A DNA stretch of 64,000 nucleotides, taken from Haladaptatus litoreus. GTDB taxonomy: Archaea > Halobacteriota > Halobacteria > Halobacteriales > Haladaptataceae. The position numbers were made by a program, and so were the translations under genes. The stretch's first letter is position 1. Each line of letters opens with the position of its first letter. Positions 8,254 to 16,975 of this stretch are shown here, piece by piece. Below the pieces are notes generated by a model. The model searched no databases, was not told the DNA's origin, and saw nothing but the letters and a program-made list of their open reading frames with translations. The stretch covers positions 186,001 to 250,000 of the forward strand of contig NZ_FTNO01000001.1 in NCBI RefSeq assembly GCF_900156425.1, in the 5' to 3' direction.

Positions 8254-9264
8254 TCAGTGCGGTCCGCCGCAACGTGAACACATCGGTGGGGACTGTTTTG
8301 GCAGTGCGAGTCCGCAGTGCGGGCACTCACCGTCCGTTGCGGTGATTTCGGCAACCGCCTCGCTGGTCGTCGCACGAACTCCTTCGACCGTTCCTATTTC
8401 GTCACCTCCTTCGCCCCCTACAGCCACCTCGTCGACCGCTTCGAGGACGAACCGCTTTCGGCGACGGGCGAACGGTTCGTCGTCTTCCTGCCGTCCGTCA
8501 AACTCCTCAAAAAACGACGCTGGAACCGAACTTTTCTCGATGTTTGCACTGGCAAGTACTCCGAGTGCTTCGGCGGCCCGCCCGCGGACGTGGGCGCTTT
8601 CGTCGTCCAACCGCGCCGTGAGCGAATCAGTCGCGTCTGCGACTGATTCGGGCGATTCACACCCGACGACCACGAGCGTCGTACAGAGGTGATACCGAAC
8701 GAGTTCGCTTTCGTCATCGAGGTGGGTTGCGAGGGTCGATACCTGATGTTTCAGTCGAGTCGGGTCGCCCAGTGCGATGTGTTCGAGTGCTTTCGCCAGT
8801 TTCTCCTTTACTTCCGGTTCGTCGAACGATAGTCCGACCTGCAAATCCGCCACGACTTCCGGGGACGCAACCGCATCCGGGTGCTCGCGTGCGACGTATC
8901 CGAGCGCCTCCGCGGAGCGAGCGCGAACGTAGTAAAATTCCTCGTCGTCCGCCAGTCGTTCGCCGAGCGCTGGCACCGCCGGAACGACAGTATCCGGGTC
9001 GGTTTCGGCGATAGCGACGAGCAGTTTCGCCATCGTCAGGCGAACCGACCGCTCGTCGTCGGTGAGAAACCCCGAAAGCGTCGGGACGAGCGGTTTCAGT
9101 GCGGACGGGTCGTCGTCCGCGAGCGAACGCAGTGCTCGTACCGTCTCTTTTCGCTCTTCGGCCGGTGCAGTTTCGACTCGTTCTACATACTCTGTCGCCT
9201 CGTCGTGGCAGTTCTGCTCGATGAGTCCGAGGAAGTAATCGGTGGAGTGTGTCGAATCGTCCAT
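8254..9264 (-). CDS. HEAT-repeat protein with C-terminal zinc ribbon
   Basis: A 336-aa protein built of about six HEAT-like helical pairs (residues 30-270), with repeated patterns such as VRLTMAKLLVAIAETDPDTV, VRARSAEALGYVAREHPD and VRGRAAEALGVLAS. It ends in a zinc knuckle pair, CPHCG and CSRCGG. HEAT solenoids usually scaffold protein-protein contacts; no enzymatic motif is present. The frame is open 49 codons upstream, but ATG at 9264 (MDDSTHSTD) starts the haloarchaeal-looking acidic sequence. It is divergent from leuS across a 185-bp gap. The precise role is unknown. Confidence 0.85.
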   Translation of the reverse strand: MDDSTHSTDYFLGLIEQNCHDEATEYVERVETAPAEERKETVRALRSLADDDPSALKPLVPTLSGFLTDDERSVRLTMAKLLVAIAETDPDTVVPAVPALGERLADDEEFYYVRARSAEALGYVAREHPDAVASPEVVADLQVGLSFDEPEVKEKLAKALEHIALGDPTRLKHQVSTLATHLDDESELVRYHLCTTLVVVGCESPESVADATDSLTARLDDESAHVRGRAAEALGVLASANIEKSSVPASFFEEFDGRQEDDEPFARRRKRFVLEAVDEVAVGGEGGDEIGTVEGVRATTSEAVAEITATDGECPHCGLALPKQSPPMCSRCGGPH

Positions 9265-9449
9265 GATACGAAATCCGCTACGTCCACTGTCGCAGAGCAG
9301 TGTCAAAAACATCCGGCGTTTCGTGCTGTTTCCCGTCTCGGCCGCAACGTGCCGTAGAAGGCGTCTCTCTGCCGAATAACACCTGCTCGTCCATGAGTCT
9401 GATAGCAACACTTAGAAGACACTGAACGCTATATCAAGTAGACGAACAC

Positions 9450-12101
9450 ATGTCTGAGGAGGGATACGACCATGCGACTATCGAACAGCGCTGGCAGACA
9501 GCGTGGGCCGAGGAGAACGCCTATCGGACGCCGGACGACGCGGAAGACCCTACGTATGTCTTGGGAATGTTTCCATACCCGTCCGGAAAGCTCCACATGG
9601 GCCACGTCCGCAACTACACGATAACTGATTCCTACGCCCGATACCGCCGGATGCAGGGGGACGACGTACTGCATCCGATGGGGTGGGACTCCTTTGGCCT
9701 TCCCGCAGAAAACGCCGCCAAGGAGCACGACACTAACCCCCGCGAGTGGACGATGGACTGCATCGACACGATGCGTGACCAGATGAAGTCGATGGGGTTC
9801 GGCTACGACTGGGAGCGCGAGGTGACGACCTGCACGCCCGAATACTACCAGTGGAACCAATGGCTGTTCCAGCAGTTCCACGACGCAGGTCTGGTTGACC
9901 GACGCGCCGCCGAAGTGAACTGGTGTCCCTCCTGCGAGACGGTGCTGGCGGACGAACAGGTCGAAGGCGAGGACGAACACTGCTGGCGTTGCGAGACGAT
10001 AGTCGAGCAACGCGAGTTAGACCAGTGGACGCTGGCTATCACGGAGTACGCCGACGAACTGCTCGAAGCGATAGACGAGTTGGACGGCTGGCCGAACAGC
10101 GTTCGCCAGATGCAGCGAAACTGGATTGGCCGACAGGAAGGAACCACGCTGGAGTTCTCCGTCGAGGGTCACGGTTCCGTGGAAGCGTTCACGACCCGCG
10201 TGGACACGATATTCGGCGCGACGTTCTTCGCGCTGGCTCCCGACCACCCAATCTCGCAGGCGGTGGCAGAAGACGACGAGGAGATTCGCCACTTCATCGA
10301 GGAGGAGGCCGACCCGGATGGCGACGAACCGAACGGCGTCGAAACCGGTCTGACCGCGACGAATCCCGCAACCGGCGACGAAATCCCAGTGTTCGTCGCG
10401 GACTTCGTCCTCTCGGATGTCGGGACAGGCGCGCTGATGGGCGTCCCCGGACACGACGACCGCGACCACGCATTCGCCTCGAAGATGGGCGTCGAGATTA
10501 CACCCGTCATCGCTCCCGAACCGGAAGCAGGCGAATCCGAACTCACAGCGCCCGACGTGAGCGAGGGTGCGTACACCGAAGACGGCGTCTTGGTGAACAG
10601 CGGCGAGTATTCCGGACTGGAAAGCGCAGAGGCCCGCGAGTCGCTGACCGCGGACATCGACTCCGCACAGTTCCACACGCAGTACCGATTGCGCGATTGG
10701 CTCATCTCCCGCCAGCGATACTGGGGAACCCCGATTCCAGCGATTCACTGCGACGACTGTGGCCCGGTCATGGTTCCCGAGGAAGACCTCCCGGTCGAAC
10801 TGCCGGAGTTCATCAACACGACCGGGAACCCGCTGGACGCCGCCGAGGAGTGGAAACAGGTCGAATGTCCCGAATGTGGCGCGGACGCCGTCCGCGAGAC
10901 GGACACGATGGACACCTTCGTCGACTCCTCGTGGTACTTCCTGCGGTACATCTCGCCGGACGCGGAGGATGCGCCGTTCGAAACCGGAAAGGCGGACGAC
11001 TGGATGCCGGTTGACCAGTACGTCGGCGGCATCGAACACGCCGTGATGCACCTGCTGTACGCCCGATTCGTCACGAAGGCTATCTCCGATTTGGGAATGC
11101 TGGAACAGCGCGAACCGTTCACGAACCTGCTGGCGCAGGGAATGGTGCAACTGGACGGCGAGAAAATGTCCAAGTCGAAGGGGAACACAGTCTCACCACA
11201 GCGGATTTCCGAGGAGTACGGCGCGGACACGGCGCGCCTGTTCATGATGCAGGCCGCTCAGCCGGAACGCGACTTCGACTGGTCTGAGGAGGGTGTTCGC
11301 TCCACGAACCGCTTCCTCGCGCGATTCAAAAACGCGGTCGATAGCTTCGAATTCGAATCCGCAGACGGCGAAGACGACTCCGTCGCGGAGTACGTTCGCA
11401 ATGAAATCGACGCCACGATTGCCGTCGCAACGGAGCAGTACGACGCGCTGATGTTCAACACCGCACTGCGAGAGGTGCAAGACCTCGTGGATACGCTCCG
11501 TGCATACGCGGATTACACCGATGTCCACGCGACGACCTTCGAGCGCGGCCTGACGGTTGCGACTCGACTGCTGGCTCCGGTCGCGCCGCACATCGCGGAG
11601 GAACTGTACGACGAACTCGGCTACGACGAGTTCGTCGTTGACGCCGACTGGCCGACTTCTGAGACGAAAACCGACGATACGGTTGAGCGTCGTCAACTGA
11701 TCGAGAACACGCGTGAGGACGTGCGCAACATCATCGACGTTGCAGGTATTTCCGACCCAGAGCGAATCGACGTGGTGGTCACACCCGAGTGGAAGTATCG
11801 CGCCCTCGAACTTGCGATGGACAGTGATGCTCCCAACCTCATCTCCGAACTGATGCAGGAACAGGAAATCCGCGAACAGGGAGACGCCGCGGCTTCCTAC
11901 GGCCAAGACCTGCAAGCGACCCGCGAGTCGCTGACTCCGACACTCTCGCCGGAACGCGAGTACGAGGTGCTCGAACAGACGGCGTGGCTCATCGAACGGG
12001 AGTTCGACGCCCCGGTGAACGTCCTGTCGAGTTCAGAGGCCAACGAAGGAACGGTTCGGAAGGCCGAACCGGGTCGCCCCGCCATCAACATTCTGGAATA
12101 A
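9450..12101 (+). CDS. leuS: Leucyl-tRNA synthetase (bacterial-type)
   Basis: An 883-aa class I synthetase charging tRNA-Leu. The HIGH-type motif HMGH is at residues 49-52 within FPYPSGKLHMGHVRNY. The KMSKS motif is at 572-576. A zinc-binding insert (NWCPSCETVLADEQ...CWRC) and the CP1 editing domain with the GTGALMGVPGHDDRD block are intact, and the C-terminal anticodon-binding region is complete. Motif spacing and wording follow bacterial LeuRS (for example E. coli MLPYPSGRLHMGHVRNY) rather than the longer archaeal/eukaryal form. It is divergent from the HEAT gene; a short AT element (gctatatc) lies about 20 bp before the ATG. Confidence 0.96.
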   Translation: MSEEGYDHATIEQRWQTAWAEENAYRTPDDAEDPTYVLGMFPYPSGKLHMGHVRNYTITDSYARYRRMQGDDVLHPMGWDSFGLPAENAAKEHDTNPREWTMDCIDTMRDQMKSMGFGYDWEREVTTCTPEYYQWNQWLFQQFHDAGLVDRRAAEVNWCPSCETVLADEQVEGEDEHCWRCETIVEQRELDQWTLAITEYADELLEAIDELDGWPNSVRQMQRNWIGRQEGTTLEFSVEGHGSVEAFTTRVDTIFGATFFALAPDHPISQAVAEDDEEIRHFIEEEADPDGDEPNGVETGLTATNPATGDEIPVFVADFVLSDVGTGALMGVPGHDDRDHAFASKMGVEITPVIAPEPEAGESELTAPDVSEGAYTEDGVLVNSGEYSGLESAEARESLTADIDSAQFHTQYRLRDWLISRQRYWGTPIPAIHCDDCGPVMVPEEDLPVELPEFINTTGNPLDAAEEWKQVECPECGADAVRETDTMDTFVDSSWYFLRYISPDAEDAPFETGKADDWMPVDQYVGGIEHAVMHLLYARFVTKAISDLGMLEQREPFTNLLAQGMVQLDGEKMSKSKGNTVSPQRISEEYGADTARLFMMQAAQPERDFDWSEEGVRSTNRFLARFKNAVDSFEFESADGEDDSVAEYVRNEIDATIAVATEQYDALMFNTALREVQDLVDTLRAYADYTDVHATTFERGLTVATRLLAPVAPHIAEELYDELGYDEFVVDADWPTSETKTDDTVERRQLIENTREDVRNIIDVAGISDPERIDVVVTPEWKYRALELAMDSDAPNLISELMQEQEIREQGDAAASYGQDLQATRESLTPTLSPEREYEVLEQTAWLIEREFDAPVNVLSSSEANEGTVRKAEPGRPAINILE

Positions 12102-12282
12102 TCTCTCGTTTTACTTTCTCGCTGAAGCCCGAAACCGGCCGCATTGAACTTCTTGATACGGGCAAAACGGTCGTAAACGGACAGTTCTGTTATAAAACCG
12201 AAATGGCGTAAACTGGCTGATTTTCGAACTCTGAGACTTTAGGACTAACATAAATAAGGGAATAGAACCCGAAGGGAGCACC

Positions 12283-13242
12283 ATGTCTGTATGGAGGCGG
12301 TACTCTCTCCAGAATGCCCGCCGCGTTCTGGAAAATCCGTCGCTCCTTCGAGGAGAACTACGACGACTTCGCAAAGATGCCCTGAACGCGAACGCCTACG
12401 TCTCGCGGTTGTTGAACGACGACGACCGAGTGGACGTGATGGCGGAGGACTGGGACAATCTCGTCATTTTGGACGCCTGCCGGTACGATATGTTTGCGGC
12501 GAAGGCGAACATCGGCGACAGAGTGACGAGCAAACTCTCGCCGGGGAGCGAGAGTTGGGAGTTCATGCAGGAAAGTTTCGTGGGAAAGGAGTTCCACGAC
12601 ACGGTGTACGTCACGTCGAACCCGCACGCCTACAAACTCCCTGACGGAACCTTTCACGCGGTCATCAACCTGCTGGACGACCACTGGGACGACACCTTCC
12701 GAACCGTCATGCCCGAAACGATGGTCGAACAGACGCTCGCCGCGTTCGAGCAGTACCCCGACAAACGCATCATCACGCATTTCATGCAACCACATTTCCC
12801 CTTCATCGGCGAGAAGGGGCGGAAGTTCGGCCACGCCGGTATCGAGATGCAGTTGGACGATGAGGAACACAGCGACGAACCGCATCCGTGGAACGCCCTC
12901 CTCTACGGCGAGACGGACAACGAATCGGAGATAATCGAGGCCTACGTCGAAAACCTCAACGTGACGCTCCCGCACGTCGAAAAACTGGTGGACGAACTCC
13001 CCGGAAAATCGGTTATCACGGCAGACCACGGCAATCTCATCGGCGAGCGAACGTATCCGATTCCGATTCGAACGTTCGGCCATCCCGGCGGATTGCACAA
13101 ACGCGAACTCATCGAAGTTCCGTGGGCGGAAATCGACTCGGAGGAACGTCGCAAAATCACGGCAGAACCGCCGAAAACCAGCGAAGCAATAGACGACGAC
13201 GTAATCGAGGACAGACTGCGAAATCTCGGCTACGCGGAGTAA
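12283..13242 (+). CDS. Short sulfatase-fold (alkaline phosphatase superfamily) protein
   Basis: A 319-aa protein with the alkaline-phosphatase-superfamily metal sites. These are VILDACRYDMF near residue 62, an ITHFMQPHFPF block in the middle, and VITADHGN followed by GHPGGLHKREL near the C-terminus. It lacks the Cys/Ser-x-Pro-x-Arg formylglycine motif of true sulfatases. It is clearly related to the 301-aa protein encoded at 18303-19208 in the glycan operon. A hydrolase or transferase acting on sulfate, phosphate or phospho-glycan esters is likely, but the substrate is unknown. TATA-like cataaataagg lies about 30 bp before the ATG, with a purine-rich ribosome-binding stretch next to it. Confidence 0.8.
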   Translation: MSVWRRYSLQNARRVLENPSLLRGELRRLRKDALNANAYVSRLLNDDDRVDVMAEDWDNLVILDACRYDMFAAKANIGDRVTSKLSPGSESWEFMQESFVGKEFHDTVYVTSNPHAYKLPDGTFHAVINLLDDHWDDTFRTVMPETMVEQTLAAFEQYPDKRIITHFMQPHFPFIGEKGRKFGHAGIEMQLDDEEHSDEPHPWNALLYGETDNESEIIEAYVENLNVTLPHVEKLVDELPGKSVITADHGNLIGERTYPIPIRTFGHPGGLHKRELIEVPWAEIDSEERRKITAEPPKTSEAIDDDVIEDRLRNLGYAE

Positions 13243-13292
13243 TCGAGCGACGAAGCAAACTCCGGACGACCGAACTCGGTGTCAGTAGCGAC

Positions 13293-13757
13293 CTACAGCG
13301 TGGCGAGTCGGGCGATGTACACCAAACTCAACACGTGGTCGTTCGTGTCGAGGTCGGCAGGGCCGTCGGAACCGAATCGGTCTACCTCCGAAAAGCCGTA
13401 CATGTACGACCGCAAGGCTTCACAGGCCGGTTCACTCAGCCAACCGATTTCTTCGTAATACGAAAGTGCGTTGGAACTGTTCTCGAATCCGGCCTTCTCG
13501 ATGAGGAAATCGAGCCATTCGAAGACGATGACCTCGGCACCGTATCTGCTCGGAAGCAGGGTCAGATAGGGTTTTTCCGGAAGTGACCCCGACGCGAAAA
13601 ACCGCGTTTGCAGTTTCATCAACTCTTCGCGCTGGCTCAGCCGAAAGATGTCTTCGGCAGTTTGTCCGTCGTCCGCGGAGAGGTCGAGCGGCGGCTCGTC
13701 CTCGTCCGCCATCCTGCGAAGTTCCCGCAGGTCGTAGTCGGCGGGTTTGATAGTCAT
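13293..13757 (-). CDS. FlaD/FlaE (ArlD/ArlE)-domain protein, orphan
   Basis: A 154-aa soluble protein. Its second half (PYLTLLPSRYGAEVIVFEWLDFLIE, then ALSYYEEIGWLSEPACEALRSYMYGF) is the conserved domain shared by archaellum accessory proteins FlaD and FlaE, which form part of the switch/motor-associated complex. The first part is a short acidic segment. No other archaellum or chemotaxis gene is near, so it may be a stand-alone paralogue linking the motor to signalling or have another role. Start at 13757 (MTIKPADYD); eight upstream codons in the frame look non-coding. Confidence 0.75.
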   Translation of the reverse strand: MTIKPADYDLRELRRMADEDEPPLDLSADDGQTAEDIFRLSQREELMKLQTRFFASGSLPEKPYLTLLPSRYGAEVIVFEWLDFLIEKAGFENSSNALSYYEEIGWLSEPACEALRSYMYGFSEVDRFGSDGPADLDTNDHVLSLVYIARLATL

Positions 13758-13842
13758 TCTGATATTTAGAATACAACCCACTAGACCTATTTAACTCTTG
13801 GTGCGACGCGATTTTCGAATCCAGTATCAAAAAGTTGAGCTT

Positions 13843-14211
13843 CTATTCGTCCGCCGACCCGCCGCGAACTTTTCGCGCGAGGGCGACGACGCCGAGGAGG
13901 CTGACCAGCACGCCAGCGACGCCTGCGGCGCTTTTACCGCGTCCGGATTCCGCGTCAAAATCGTCCGTTTCGAAATCGCCCGCTTCGAACGCCGTTGCAT
14001 CGTCCTCGCCGGACGTTGCGCGGAGTTTGCGAGCGAACAGTGCGATACCGGCGACCACGAGAAGACCGAGGAGCGGTTTTACCAGCGAGCCGACCGACCG
14101 ACCCGACGATTCGGACTTCGTGCGCGCACTTGCCGGTGCGGTGTCCTCGTCGGGGTACACTCGTTCTTCGACGAGCGCGGGTTTTTCGATGTTGACTTCG
14201 AGGAGCGACAT
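13843..14211 (-). CDS. Small membrane protein, two transmembrane helices
   Basis: A 122-aa protein with two hydrophobic helices: VKPLLGLLVVAGIALFA (about residues 44-60) and GVAGVLVSLLGVVALA near the C-terminus. Each is followed by a basic RK patch. The loop between them is strongly acidic. Both helices resemble each other, suggesting an internal duplication. No enzymatic motif and no recognised family. ATG at 14211 (MSLLEVNIEK) chosen over the upstream in-frame ATG. It lies between the FlaD/E-domain gene and a divergent signalling gene. Confidence 0.7.
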   Translation of the reverse strand: MSLLEVNIEKPALVEERVYPDEDTAPASARTKSESSGRSVGSLVKPLLGLLVVAGIALFARKLRATSGEDDATAFEAGDFETDDFDAESGRGKSAAGVAGVLVSLLGVVALARKVRGGSADE

Positions 14212-14344
14212 CACAGTCCTGTTCGTCGCCAACCACCGTTATACCTTCTGGCTTGTCGCGTGAATTCGTCTTGTTCCGCTTAAATATAATTATTCATAAT
14301 ACTCACTACGTCAAATTTACGTGTCCGGGTGAGTATTCGTGGGT

Positions 14345-15499
14345 ATGACGGTGTCCATCCGCGTCCTTCTGGTTGACGACGAACCAGACCTCGCGAACAT
14401 GACGTCACTCTTTTTTCAACGCGAGCGTGACGCAATCGAGACGCGGACGGAGACGAACCCTGTCGATGCACTCTCACGCCTCGAAACGGAGCGATTCGAC
14501 TGCGTCGTCAGCGACTACGACATGCCCCAGATGAACGGACTGGAACTGCTTTCGGCCATCCGTAATTCGCACGCCGAACTACCGTTCGTCCTCTTTACGG
14601 GCAAGGGAAGCGAGGAAATCGCCAGTGAGGCGATTTCCGCGGGCGTCACCGGCTATCTCCAAAAGGAAACGGGCACCGACCAGTACGCCGTTCTCGCAAA
14701 CGTCGTGGAGAATGCGGTAGAGAAGTATCGCGCGGAGCGCGCACTCCGGGAAGAACAGTCGTTCACCGAAAGCGCGCTCAACTCGCTTTCTGACCTCTTC
14801 TACGCGGTCGATTCCGACTACGAACTTCTCCGCTGGAACGACACGATCGGCGACGTAACCGGCTATTCCGACGACGACATCGCGCAGATGCGACTGACCG
14901 AGTTGGTGGCCGACGACGTTGCTGCCGATCTGGATTCGATTCTCTCGGACGGGACTGGCGTGTTCGAAACGTGTCTGCGAACCAGCGACGGGGACACCAT
15001 CCCCTACGAATTTCGTGGCGCGACGTTCACCGACAGCGACGGCACGGTTGGAATCTGCGGTGTGGGCCGGGACATAACCGAACGTAAGTGCCGGGAAGAA
15101 GAACTCAGGCGAAGCGAACGCCGGTTCGAAGCCATCTTCAACGACCCGTTTTCCTTCATCGGACTCCTCGAAACTGACGGGACGGTCATGCAGGTGAACC
15201 AAACCGCCCTCGACGCTATCGGCGGCGATGTGGAACAGGTCGAAGGCAAACCGTTCTGGGAGACGCCGTGGTGGAACGTTTCGACTGCGGTTCAGGACGA
15301 ACTCCGTGACCGCATCGCCGACGCGAGAGATGGGAAGTTCGTCCACTTTCGCGCCGAAAACCGGACGGCGGAGTCGGATACCCTCGTCCTCGACGTTTCG
15401 ATTCGTCCCGTGCGCGGGAAATCGGGCGCGGTGGAAACGCTCATCGCCGAGGGACGAAGCGTCGAGCGCCTCAAAAAGCGAGTCGAGGAATTAGAGTGA
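14345..15499 (+). CDS. Response regulator receiver protein with two PAS domains (no kinase)
   Basis: A 384-aa cytoplasmic signalling protein. The receiver domain occupies residues 1-120: VDDEPD acidic pocket, SDYDMPQMNG phosphoacceptor Asp, LFTGKG and the conserved Lys in YLQKETG. Two PAS domains follow (about 135-255 and 262-375), the first ending in the DITERK hallmark. It stops after the second PAS with no histidine-kinase, bacterio-opsin-activator or HTH output domain, so it probably relays a signal by protein contact. A GTG six bases upstream is an alternative start. Its stop overlaps the convergent flippase gene by 9 bp. Confidence 0.88.
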   Translation: MTVSIRVLLVDDEPDLANMTSLFFQRERDAIETRTETNPVDALSRLETERFDCVVSDYDMPQMNGLELLSAIRNSHAELPFVLFTGKGSEEIASEAISAGVTGYLQKETGTDQYAVLANVVENAVEKYRAERALREEQSFTESALNSLSDLFYAVDSDYELLRWNDTIGDVTGYSDDDIAQMRLTELVADDVAADLDSILSDGTGVFETCLRTSDGDTIPYEFRGATFTDSDGTVGICGVGRDITERKCREEELRRSERRFEAIFNDPFSFIGLLETDGTVMQVNQTALDAIGGDVEQVEGKPFWETPWWNVSTAVQDELRDRIADARDGKFVHFRAENRTAESDTLVLDVSIRPVRGKSGAVETLIAEGRSVERLKKRVEELE

Positions 15500-16975
15500 C
15501 GGAAACGACTCGCGAACCGCTTCTTCGAGCGTGTGTCTGACGCCCGGACTGACGGCCAAAAGGAGGCCAACGTAGACGACGCCGCCGACCGAAACCAGCA
15601 CCGAGAGGTCTACCCACGACTGGACGGAAACCGAAGCGCGTGCCGTCGAGACGACGGCGAACATGGCGAGGCCCGCACCGACCTGTTCGACCATCGGGCG
15701 CGAAATCGGGGCGAGTCCCAAAACCGTCTGTCGGAGAACGTGGAGTCCGCCGAGATAAACGAGCGTTTCCGCGACAATCGTCGCAATCACGACGCCAATT
15801 GGGCCGAGTCGCAGCGTCAGCAGAACGCCCAGTACGAGGTTTACTGCGACCGCAACCGCCGACAGTCGCATTGCCACGTCCGGCCTATCGAGTCCGTTGA
15901 TCGCTTGCATAAGCGGGCCGCTTTGGCTCCGGACGACGCGGTATCCGGCGAGTCCGATTAGCAAGGGTGCGGCGCTCCGGAAGTCGGGGCCGTAGACGGT
16001 CACCACGAGCGATTCGGAGAGCGCGAGCGAGCCGAAGAAAATCGGAACCGCGAGGATTCCGGCGTAGGAAATTGTGTTCGACACGTCGCGTCCGATGCCG
16101 CGTCCGTTTCTGTTTCCGCTCTCGTTCCCACTGTCAGCCTCGCCGCGGGCGTGGCGGGCACTCACGGTCGCCATCAGTCCGCGTCCTGCGATGTCTGCGA
16201 CGAACACCGCCGGGAGCGTGAGTTTCCACGCCACTTCGTAGAATCCGGCGGATGCCGAACCGAGCAGAAATCCGAGCAGGAGCACGTCGAGGCGGTCGTA
16301 GGTCGTCCCGAGTACGCTCGTCGGAATGCTGTATCGTGCGTAGTCACCGAGACTTCGGAGGAACGCCCGGGACGGAATCGCGGGTCGTGCCGAGACGAAC
16401 AGCGCGATTATCGGGAGCGTGAGTGCCGATGCGACGGCGAGGCCGTACACCATCCCAGCCCCAGCGATTCCGGGAAGTGCGACGAACCAGAGCTGAAGCG
16501 GCAGGGTCAGTATCGACCGGAGGGTGTCGTTCCACGTCGCGGCGCTGATTCGTCCCCGTCCTTGGACGAGGCTCTCGATAGTTTCGTACGTCGATTCGGT
16601 CGCCAGCAGGAGGACGAGCAAAACGGGCGCGAGTGCGAGGCCGGTGTACGCTCGCAGAGCGTCACCGGCCAAAACGACGGCAAGAACGGCGAGTGCGACC
16701 CAGAGCACGTTGAACAACAGTTGTGCCCCGAATGCAGGTGGTCGAAGCGAATCGGATTCGGAGAGTCGCTTTTTCGCGGCGAGCGACCACCCGTTCATCG
16801 GTCTGTCCGCGATTTTCGCTACCGCGAACAGCAGGTAGACGCCGCCGAACGTCGCGGGACCGAGCCATCGCGCGAAGATGACGGTTCCGGCGAAACCGAT
16901 GGCCGCCATCGTGAACTGGGCGGCGGTTCCGCCGAGCGTCTCCCTGCTAAGGCTGATTCCGTCGGCCTCGCTCAT
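15491..16975 (-). CDS. Oligosaccharide/lipid-linked glycan flippase (MOP superfamily)
   Basis: A 494-aa polytopic membrane protein with about 14 helices of the Wzx/RfbX/MurJ-like MOP superfamily. It starts with an amphipathic stretch and the GTAAQFTMAAIGFAGTVIFARWLGPATFG segment typical of polysaccharide flippases. It would move a lipid-linked glycan across the membrane to the outside. It is the last gene of a five-gene minus-strand operon and overlaps the preceding sulfatase-fold gene in an ATGA junction, so translation is probably coupled. Substrate inferred from context only. Confidence 0.87.
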   Translation of the reverse strand: MSEADGISLSRETLGGTAAQFTMAAIGFAGTVIFARWLGPATFGGVYLLFAVAKIADRPMNGWSLAAKKRLSESDSLRPPAFGAQLLFNVLWVALAVLAVVLAGDALRAYTGLALAPVLLVLLLATESTYETIESLVQGRGRISAATWNDTLRSILTLPLQLWFVALPGIAGAGMVYGLAVASALTLPIIALFVSARPAIPSRAFLRSLGDYARYSIPTSVLGTTYDRLDVLLLGFLLGSASAGFYEVAWKLTLPAVFVADIAGRGLMATVSARHARGEADSGNESGNRNGRGIGRDVSNTISYAGILAVPIFFGSLALSESLVVTVYGPDFRSAAPLLIGLAGYRVVRSQSGPLMQAINGLDRPDVAMRLSAVAVAVNLVLGVLLTLRLGPIGVVIATIVAETLVYLGGLHVLRQTVLGLAPISRPMVEQVGAGLAMFAVVSTARASVSVQSWVDLSVLVSVGGVVYVGLLLAVSPGVRHTLEEAVRESFPSL

